From Nitrosopelagicus sp. REDSEA-S31_B2 (GTDB lineage Archaea; Thermoproteota; Nitrososphaeria; Nitrososphaerales; Nitrosopumilaceae): a stretch of DNA of 42,848 bases. Every line of letters starts with the position of its first letter. Within the stretch, counting starts at the first letter, position 1. The DNA lies in the NCBI GenBank assembly GCA_001627235.1, contig LUPB01000004.1, positions 3,372 through 46,219 on the forward strand, read 5' to 3'. Position numbers and translations under genes: made by a program. Shown here in pieces: positions 36,024 to 42,848 of the stretch. Below the pieces are notes generated by a model that was given only the letters and a program-made list of their open reading frames with translations, was not told the origin of the DNA and did not search any database.

Positions 36024-36158
36024 TTGTCTTCATCAGATGATTTATTCAATTGTTCTGAGTGTGAAAAACCGATAGAACGATGTATTTGTGTTTGCCCTTA
36101 TTGTGGCGAACGAGACAAATGTGAATGTGCATTATTTGATGCAGCAACTGGAGGATAA
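36024..36158 (+). CDS. 44-aa Cys-rich protein (8 Cys), putative metal or Fe-S binding
   Basis: TTG..TAA: MSSSDDLFNCSECEKPIERCICVCPYCGERDKCECALFDAATGG; immediately upstream of korA; not in ORF track. Confidence 0.65.
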   Translation: MSSSDDLFNCSECEKPIERCICVCPYCGERDKCECALFDAATGG

Positions 36159-36160
36159 AA

Positions 36161-38071
36161 ATGACTGTTGATTTTACATGGATGATTGGTGGACCACAAG
36201 GTAGCGGTGTTGAAACTGCGGCAAACATTTTTTCTCAAGTATATTCAAAAATGGGTTATCAAATATTTGGAAAACGTGAATATTATTCAAATATCAAAGG
36301 TGAACATAGTTATTTTGCTGTACGAATATCTGATGAAAAAATTAATTCTAGCATAAAAGGAACCAACATGCTGATTGCATTTGATGCTGAAACAATTTTT
36401 AGACATGCAGATGATGTACTGGAAAATGGAATTATCATATATGATTCAACTTTAGAAAACATGAAAGTCTCAGATGTCATAACATTTGAGCATGATTTTA
36501 AACAAAGATTACAATCTCTACTTAATTCAAAAAATAAACTTGATACTGTATCTGGTATATTGGAGTTAGCATCAGAAAATGGTGTTAGCGTTAATTCAGT
36601 TTCTTTCAGATCTCTACTTACTGAACTTTCTGAAAAACTGGAAAATCCCCGAATTAAAAACATGACTAGGATGTTTAACGTACTTGGTGTTTCATTATCT
36701 TTGGGAATGTTACAAATCCCTTCTGAAAAATTAACCGAATCGATAAATTCTATTTTCTCAAAGAAAAAATCTATAGCTGAACTCAATGTGTCTGCAGCAA
36801 ATTTTGCTTACAACTTTGCTTCTGCCAAATTTGAAAATTCTCAATTTAATTTCCCATCGAAATCAATTACTGAAGAAACTATGCTTGTCCAAGGCCATTA
36901 TGGAACATCAATCGGAAAAATTATAGCTGGTTGTAGATTTCAATCATATTATCCAATTACCCCTGCAACTGATGAAAGTGATTTCTTAGAAAGAAATGAA
37001 ATACTTCAAATCAATGAAGATCGTCCTGGTTCTACACTTGTAGTACAAACTGAGGATGAAATATCTGCAATAGGAATGGCTATAGGTTCATCTCTCACTG
37101 GTACACGTTCATCTACGTGTACTTCTGGTCCTGGATTTTCATTAATGGCTGAATCATTAAGCTGGGCAGGAATAAACGAAATTCCTTTAGTAATCACACT
37201 GTACCAGAGAAGCGGTCCTTCAACTGGACTTCCTACACGTCACGGACAAGATGATATGTTATTTGCAATAAATGCTGGTCATGGTGAATTCCCACGAATT
37301 GTATATGCTTCTGGTAATGTTTCTGACAGTTTTTACGACACCGCACGAGTTTTCAACTATGCTGATGTATACCAAGTTCCTGTTATTCATCTTTTAGACA
37401 AATTTATCGCAAGTTCTGTTTCAACTTGTAAAAAATTTGATGAATCTAAAATAACAATTAATCGAGGAAAACTACTAGATGAAATTAAATCTGAAAATTA
37501 TAATAGGTTTGAACACACCTCTGATGGAATATCACCTCGTTCAAAATTAGGATTAGAAAATGGAATATTTTGGAATACTGGTGACGAAAGTGATATTCAT
37601 GGTCACATCACAGAGGATCCTGTTGTTCGTGTTCAAATGATGGACAAACGACAATCACGTTTAGATCATATCTTAGAAAATATCCCTGAAGATGAACAAA
37701 TTATCAAACATTCTGATGGTGAAATTTGTATTGTCTCATGGGGGTCTGCACAAGGTCCTATCATAGATGCTATTAAAATGCTCCAAAATGATGGAATCAA
37801 AATTGGTTTTATTGAAATAAAACTCTTAAACCCATTTCCTAAGAATTTATTAAAAAAATATCTATCTGATGTGAAAACGATAATTGATGTTGAAGCAAAC
37901 TACACTGGTCAATTAGGTTCTTTAATTCGACAAAATCTAGAGATGGATCCTGATTATTATATTCTAAAATTCACAGGAAGACCAATGACTTGTACCGAAT
38001 TATATGAATCAATAAAAAAAGTTGTAAACAATGATGCCGAAAAAAGAGAGGTTTTAACATATGGCGCTTAA
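36161..38071 (+). CDS. korA: 2-oxoacid:ferredoxin oxidoreductase, fused gamma-alpha subunit
   Basis: [48 protein letters not shown] gamma domain; [15 protein letters not shown] and [17 protein letters not shown] alpha domain. Confidence 0.92.
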   Translation: MTVDFTWMIGGPQGSGVETAANIFSQVYSKMGYQIFGKREYYSNIKGEHSYFAVRISDEKINSSIKGTNMLIAFDAETIFRHADDVLENGIIIYDSTLENMKVSDVITFEHDFKQRLQSLLNSKNKLDTVSGILELASENGVSVNSVSFRSLLTELSEKLENPRIKNMTRMFNVLGVSLSLGMLQIPSEKLTESINSIFSKKKSIAELNVSAANFAYNFASAKFENSQFNFPSKSITEETMLVQGHYGTSIGKIIAGCRFQSYYPITPATDESDFLERNEILQINEDRPGSTLVVQTEDEISAIGMAIGSSLTGTRSSTCTSGPGFSLMAESLSWAGINEIPLVITLYQRSGPSTGLPTRHGQDDMLFAINAGHGEFPRIVYASGNVSDSFYDTARVFNYADVYQVPVIHLLDKFIASSVSTCKKFDESKITINRGKLLDEIKSENYNRFEHTSDGISPRSKLGLENGIFWNTGDESDIHGHITEDPVVRVQMMDKRQSRLDHILENIPEDEQIIKHSDGEICIVSWGSAQGPIIDAIKMLQNDGIKIGFIEIKLLNPFPKNLLKKYLSDVKTIIDVEANYTGQLGSLIRQNLEMDPDYYILKFTGRPMTCTELYESIKKVVNNDAEKREVLTYGA

Positions 38072-39026
38072 GGTGGGTGATTTCAAAACTGATGTGCACA
38101 ATGACTGGTGTCCTGGATGTGGAGACTTTGGAATTGTAAATGCAATTCAAATGGCTCTTGCAGAAATGGAAATTCCTAGACACCAATCTGCAATATTCTC
38201 GGGAATTGGCTGCTCTGGTAAAACATCACATTTCATTAATGTTTTTGGTGTTCATACTCTTCACGGTCGTGTTCTTACTTTTGCACAAGGTGCTAAGATT
38301 GCAAATCCAAATCTTGAGATTATTGCCGTAGGTGGTGATGGTGATGGACTAGGTATTGGTGCTGGTCATTTTGTTGCTGCTGGTAGACGTAACGTTGACA
38401 TGACTTACATTATTTTTGATAATGCAGTTTATGGATTAACAAAAGGTCAAGCATCTCCTACACTGAAACTAGGTGAAAAAACCAAATCCTTACCAACTCC
38501 TAACACGAATTATAATGTCAATCCAATTGGTTTAGCAATTGCTAGTGGTTTTACTTTTGCTGCTAGAGGTTATTCATATGATATTCGTCAACTAAAAGAT
38601 CTAATTATTGCTGCAGTAAAACACAAGGGTCTAGCATTTCTCGATGTTTTACAACCTTGTCCAACCTACAATGATATAAACACTAGAGATTGGTTTGGTG
38701 GTGAAGATAGAATTGATGAAGATACAAAAAAACCAATGCCACGGATTTACAAATTAGAAGATACTGACTATGATCCTGTTGTTCATTTTAGTGATGAAAC
38801 AGAATTAAATCAGAAAAAAACTCAAGCACTTGTAAAATCAATGGAATGGGATTCAAAAATACCAACTGGAATATTCTACAAAAACGAACTAATCACTCCA
38901 TATACTAGAAGATTAACAGATAAAATTCCAAATTATGTTGAAAATCCCTCTGCATTACAAAAAATTTCAAAAAATAATGCCCCAATTACAAATATCAGTC
39001 AAATACTTGATATGTACAAAGTCTAG
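38061..39026 (+). CDS. korB: 2-oxoacid:ferredoxin oxidoreductase, beta subunit (TPP-binding)
   Basis: [76 protein letters not shown]. Confidence 0.94.
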   Translation: MALKVGDFKTDVHNDWCPGCGDFGIVNAIQMALAEMEIPRHQSAIFSGIGCSGKTSHFINVFGVHTLHGRVLTFAQGAKIANPNLEIIAVGGDGDGLGIGAGHFVAAGRRNVDMTYIIFDNAVYGLTKGQASPTLKLGEKTKSLPTPNTNYNVNPIGLAIASGFTFAARGYSYDIRQLKDLIIAAVKHKGLAFLDVLQPCPTYNDINTRDWFGGEDRIDEDTKKPMPRIYKLEDTDYDPVVHFSDETELNQKKTQALVKSMEWDSKIPTGIFYKNELITPYTRRLTDKIPNYVENPSALQKISKNNAPITNISQILDMYKV

Positions 39027-39071
39027 TTAATGACAAATGATTATTAGATAGTTTTTTCTTTTTTACTACTA

Positions 39072-39506
39072 TTGAATATATCTGATGTAAATAGAATATT
39101 TCGAAAATCTATAATCAATGAATTTTTTATTCCTGAATTAACAAAACTTGATTTTAAAAAGTCAAATGTTAAACATCCTGAAATCACTACTGATGGATTA
39201 ATGCAATCCAATCTATTACACATCTTTTTTGACGTTGATACTGGAAATGATTATCCTGATGGTGATGAATGGTTTATCGCTGAATTTCTATTTCCATATG
39301 AAATGAAACTACCCGATAATCTGAAAGGAACTGATTATTTCACCACTATTTCTGTTGAAGAAGGCAAGACCTTTTGGCATCATCGTGAATTAATTCGTTA
39401 CAAATATGGAAAATCAAAAAAATTGGATGAATCTCTAGATTTTATTGAATCAAAATACAAGGAATTGCATTCAATGGTTGAACCACTTGAAAAAGAGATT
39501 AAGTAG
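39072..39506 (+). CDS. Hypothetical protein (144 aa)
   Basis: TTG-start ORF with archaeal-like codon use; no family recognised. Confidence 0.5.
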   Translation: MNISDVNRIFRKSIINEFFIPELTKLDFKKSNVKHPEITTDGLMQSNLLHIFFDVDTGNDYPDGDEWFIAEFLFPYEMKLPDNLKGTDYFTTISVEEGKTFWHHRELIRYKYGKSKKLDESLDFIESKYKELHSMVEPLEKEIK

Positions 39507-40038
39507 TTAATTTCCATCCCTTCTCAGAATTCACAAATTTCTTTTCATCTGTAAAAACTGTATTTAATCTCCATCTTGCAGCATCTTGATCAAAATTGTA
39601 AATCACACTTTTTACTCCCATTGGCAGTTTTTCTTCATCTAGATGATATGGAAGTAATTCTACAACAAAATCTATCTTCTCAACTTCCATCTTAAACCAC
39701 TGGCTCTCATCTGATTCAATTAGAAATTTTATGTTTGGTTCACCTGAAAAATTTAATTCAATTCTTAACGCTTTTCCATTTCCTCGACGTCGTTTCATCT
39801 CCTTGAAAACTCCTTTCAGTCTATCCCACTCCTTAAAATCAAACCATTTGAAAAACTCCTCATTGAACGAGTAGGGAAATAATATCTCTAAGTGACTAAC
39901 AAATTTCTCTTCGTATGTATTCTCAATTTCCTCCTCTTCGGTTAGAAATCTTTTATCTAAAATACTTGTAATCACATTAATTTCCCATGGAGATACTCCA
40001 TAGTGTTTCATGATTAATGGCTTAATTTGTTCAGACAC
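39499..40038 (-). CDS. Hypothetical protein (179 aa)
   Basis: Good ORF, MSEQIKPLIMKHYGVSPWEINVITSILDKRF...; converges on the previous CDS with an 8-bp overlap. Confidence 0.6.
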   Translation of the reverse strand: MSEQIKPLIMKHYGVSPWEINVITSILDKRFLTEEEEIENTYEEKFVSHLEILFPYSFNEEFFKWFDFKEWDRLKGVFKEMKRRRGNGKALRIELNFSGEPNIKFLIESDESQWFKMEVEKIDFVVELLPYHLDEEKLPMGVKSVIYNFDQDAARWRLNTVFTDEKKFVNSEKGWKLTT

Positions 40039-40070
40039 GAAACTTATTCTTCAGATTAATAATTAAAGCT

Positions 40071-40622
40071 TCAAAGTGTGTGTAAATACTTCCACAAATA
40101 CATTGCACCCACAGTTCCAATCATGAATAACATTGGCTTCCATGCAAAAACTGGAATATCAGGTGTGACCAATTTTATTTTGTACTCATCTAAAACTTTG
40201 TTAACGTATTTGCTGATTCTCTTATTCAGTATGTCATATTTTATTCCATTTCTCTTTAATATGGTCTCAATTTCATAGATGACCGCAGTACGTTGACTGA
40301 ATAAATGTTGTAAATAATCTCTCGAGATTTCCACTTCTCCCTGAATTGAAATACTATCTTTTGTATTACTGAATAATCTTACATGCATTTCCCATGGTTT
40401 TTTTAATTTTAGTGACAGTCCATCGCCAATTTGAAAAGGTTGTTTATGCTCAAATTTTACCGTAGTAAATCCTTCATCAAAAAGAATTTTTCTCATCTTT
40501 TCAGCACTCTCTTTTACGATAAGATGTAATTCTTCTACTCCAGTCATCTTGTCAACATGAATTTTTTTGTCTTCTCCATTTCCAACAGAAACTGTTTTTG
40601 GATATTTTGTCACATATTCCAT
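40071..40622 (-). CDS. Hypothetical protein with C-terminal TM anchor
   Basis: 183 aa; C-terminal PMLFMIGTVGAMYLWKYLHTL; soluble N-terminal part of about 155 aa. Confidence 0.65.
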   Translation of the reverse strand: MEYVTKYPKTVSVGNGEDKKIHVDKMTGVEELHLIVKESAEKMRKILFDEGFTTVKFEHKQPFQIGDGLSLKLKKPWEMHVRLFSNTKDSISIQGEVEISRDYLQHLFSQRTAVIYEIETILKRNGIKYDILNKRISKYVNKVLDEYKIKLVTPDIPVFAWKPMLFMIGTVGAMYLWKYLHTL

Positions 40623-40702
40623 TTAATCCCCTACCCGAAATCTCATATTTAACACTAATCTAAATAACAAATATTCATTAAATCACACACGTATTCAACT
40701 AT

Positions 40703-41818
40703 GTGAAATCACAGTCTTCCCTAGTATCTAAAATGGAAAAAAATTATCCTTTGTGCAAACATTGTGAAAGACGACTCGTTTCAAAATCAATTGCAAAAAA
40801 TAATTCCAAATTTAATAAACTCTCAAAAAGTAAATGCTACATATGCAAGGACATTTTTGAGACACTCGACTCAATGCTGTTTAATATTTATGAAAAAACA
40901 AGTAATTTTGATTTTAAAACTTTCAACTTGGGTCTAACTTTAAAACACTCATATCTGGAAAGAGATGATTATCTAAAATCAAAATTCAAAATAAAAGGTA
41001 TTGAAAATTTAAAATTTAGTATTTCTAATGAATTAGCAAAAAAAATAGTTAAAAAAACAAAATCCAAAAGAGTTAGTGAGCATCCTGACATATTCTTACA
41101 AATTAACTTCAAGGATGAATCATGTAAAATTAGGTCAAAACCAATATTCGTATATGGAAGATATAATAAAAAAATCCGAAAAATATCTCAAAAACTAAAA
41201 TCATGTGAAAAATGTAATGGTATTGGCTGTCATAATTGTAATTTTACTGGATTAGAAAATATTGAAAGTGTAGAAGGAAAAATATCTTCTTTCTTCAAGA
41301 AAAAATTTGACTCGGCACAAGTACAAATCAATTGGATAGGCGGGGAAGATCAATCTAGTTTAGTTCTTGGTAATGGAAGGCCATTTTTTGCTAAAATACT
41401 TAATCCAAAAAAACGTAATCGATTTTTACAAAAATCCTCTAACTTAGATACTGTTTCTCTATCTGAATTAAGAAAATTATCTGTTCAGCCTAAAGGTTCA
41501 GTTCCTTTCAAATCTGAAGTTTCTATAACCATTGATACTAAAAATTCAATTTCCTCACACACATTGAAAAAACTGTCTATTTTAAAAAATGCTGAAATCA
41601 TTAATAATTCAAAAGATAAGAAAAATATTCCTAAGAGAATTTATGACATTCATTACAAAAAACTAGGCAAAACTACATTTGTTTTAGATTTATTTGTAGA
41701 TGGTGGAATTCCACTCAAATCCTTTATACAAAATTCTGATCTAACTCCAAATGTTTCTGAATTGTTAGAAAATCCGTGTTTATGTACAAAACTTGATTTC
41801 AAAAATATTATTGTTTAA
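40703..41818 (+). CDS. pus10: tRNA pseudouridine synthase Pus10
   Basis: N-term CxxC pairs, SEHPDIFLQINF THUMP-like, CEKCNGIGCHNCNFTG, VQINWIGGEDQSSLVLGNGRPFFAKI. Confidence 0.85.
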   Translation: MKSQSSLVSKMEKNYPLCKHCERRLVSKSIAKNNSKFNKLSKSKCYICKDIFETLDSMLFNIYEKTSNFDFKTFNLGLTLKHSYLERDDYLKSKFKIKGIENLKFSISNELAKKIVKKTKSKRVSEHPDIFLQINFKDESCKIRSKPIFVYGRYNKKIRKISQKLKSCEKCNGIGCHNCNFTGLENIESVEGKISSFFKKKFDSAQVQINWIGGEDQSSLVLGNGRPFFAKILNPKKRNRFLQKSSNLDTVSLSELRKLSVQPKGSVPFKSEVSITIDTKNSISSHTLKKLSILKNAEIINNSKDKKNIPKRIYDIHYKKLGKTTFVLDLFVDGGIPLKSFIQNSDLTPNVSELLENPCLCTKLDFKNIIV

Positions 41819-41858
41819 ACAAATCAAGCTTTTTTATACTAATTTTTCAAGGGTAACT

Positions 41859-42563
41859 ATGAATCCTCTCAACAAACTTACTCAATCTTTTGAAAATGGA
41901 ATTATTCCTGAGACCACCTATGAATTAATCCTGAAAAGATTTTCTCTAGTCACAGATGGAATTAAAAGAATTGAAAAAGCATCTTCGATAAATTATCCTG
42001 TTGCATATGTGGATCCATCAATCATTGTTTCTGGAACCTCGAATTCTCTTGATATAGGAATTCTATATGCTAGAACAATTCCTATAATTGTAAATAATTC
42101 TATTCAAGTTGTTATACAAATCTCTGCGCCATTAGTTGCCTATGGGCTCAAAGGAACAATTCATGCAATATTGGCACATGAATTTCTTCATTATCTTGAA
42201 TTAGTCACACGTTTATCTAATTCTGAATTATTATCTGATGAAATTTCAAGTAATCTATTTGAAAATGTATATTCTGACAATACTAGACTATTAGAACCTA
42301 GAAGCGTTTTCAATGATGTCACTTTGTTATCTCACATAACAAAACGATTTCCTTCTGGATTTCGTGATTACAAGTTGGAAGATAAAGTGATAAAATTTTG
42401 GATTGAGCAAAATTTACCTGTATCTAAAATATCCCTTGACACAAATACAATAAAACTTAATGCCGTACAATTATCTAGTATTCAATTTGATGAATTGTTG
42501 TTACAACAATTAGAAATTATTAAAACAAAAAATTCTAAACTTCGTAAGAAAAAACTCTATTAA
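41859..42563 (+). CDS. Uncharacterised protein with HExxH motif (putative metalloprotease-like)
   Basis: MNPLNKLTQSFENGIIPETTYEL... with TIHAILAHEFLHYLELVTR; ATG at 41859 with TATA-like tttttatact at 41830-41839. Confidence 0.6.
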   Translation: MNPLNKLTQSFENGIIPETTYELILKRFSLVTDGIKRIEKASSINYPVAYVDPSIIVSGTSNSLDIGILYARTIPIIVNNSIQVVIQISAPLVAYGLKGTIHAILAHEFLHYLELVTRLSNSELLSDEISSNLFENVYSDNTRLLEPRSVFNDVTLLSHITKRFPSGFRDYKLEDKVIKFWIEQNLPVSKISLDTNTIKLNAVQLSSIQFDELLLQQLEIIKTKNSKLRKKKLY

Positions 42564-42742
42564 ATAAATTCAGTATCGCCACATTTGCCACATGTTCTTC
42601 TATTCTTATGTTCTGACATAAAAACACCTTTTCCACATCTTACACATGTTTTTCTTTCTCTAGTGAATTTGTCATTATCTACTTTATAGTATTGGCTCAC
42701 TTTTGGACTGACACCTTTATGGCCTTTCTTTTCCACAGGCAT
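42560..42742 (-). CDS. rps27ae: Ribosomal protein eS31 (S27ae)
   Basis: MPVEKKGHKGVSPKVSQYYKVDNDKFTRERKTCVRCGKGVFMSEHKNRRTCGKCGDTEFI, four-Cys zinc ribbon. Confidence 0.92.
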   Translation of the reverse strand: MPVEKKGHKGVSPKVSQYYKVDNDKFTRERKTCVRCGKGVFMSEHKNRRTCGKCGDTEFI

Positions 42743-42848
42743 TATTCTTTCTTCTCCTCTTCAGCAGGTGCTTCAGCTGCTGCTTCTTCAGCAGGTGCTT
42801 CAGCTGCTGCTTCTTCAGCAGGTGCTTCAGCTGCGGCGGCCTCTGCAT
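42742..42848 (-). CDS. rps24e: C-terminal end of a CDS, probably ribosomal protein eS24, with Ala/Glu/Pro repeat tail (truncated by window)
   Basis: Minus frame ...AEAAAEAPAEEAAAEAPAEEAAAEAPAEEEKKE*; stop overlaps rps27ae ATG (TAATG); eS24 identity inferred from usual S24e-S27ae gene order. Confidence 0.5.
   Translation of the reverse strand, partial: AEAAAAEAPAEEAAAEAPAEEAAAEAPAEEEKKE
42757..42840. repeat. About three tandem copies of a 27-bp unit (ttcagcaggtgcttcagctgctgcttc)
   Basis: Visible in sequence; encodes AEAPAEEAA repeats; last copy diverged. Confidence 0.85.

Noticed and set aside
42757-42840. 27-bp repeat at the window end as CRISPR
   Set aside because: Contiguous tandem repeat without spacers and in frame with an Ala/Glu/Pro tail

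Overview
The window is about 42.8 kb of an AT-rich, densely coding archaeal chromosome. Gene content and order suggest an ammonia-oxidising Nitrosopumilus-like thaumarchaeon (inference only; no database search was run). Most of it is core information processing: Trm5, ABCE1, 5S rRNA, L30e/NusA/S12/S7, LeuRS, AlaRS, the L12/L10/L1/L11/Spt5/SecE stalk and secretion group, L19e/L32e, an spc-operon tail (L18-S5-L30-L15-SecY-Adk-DUF106-Cmk-Cbf5), Pus10, S27ae and a probable S24e. It also carries metabolic genes (PEPCK, OTC, SOD, a 2-oxoacid:ferredoxin oxidoreductase pair, LhgO, a 2-hydroxyacid dehydrogenase), a tRNA-Gln, an intron-bearing tRNA-Ser, and several uncharacterised small or membrane proteins. 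I found no mobile element, CRISPR array, defence island or convincing new multi-gene system. The strongest anomalies are: (1) secY and pckA are each split by a frame-shifting internal deletion that removes a hallmark motif, and the secY break lies in a patch of unusually high GC; (2) FtsY ends in a Pro-Glu-rich acidic extension instead of its usual C-terminal helix; (3) uL10 lacks the acidic GLG(A)LFG-type tail; (4) tRNA-Gln appears to have C33 instead of U33; (5) a near-perfect AT palindrome sits just upstream of an Lrp-family gene divergent from L1-L10; (6) there are unlisted small Cys/His proteins and a run of TTG-start genes.
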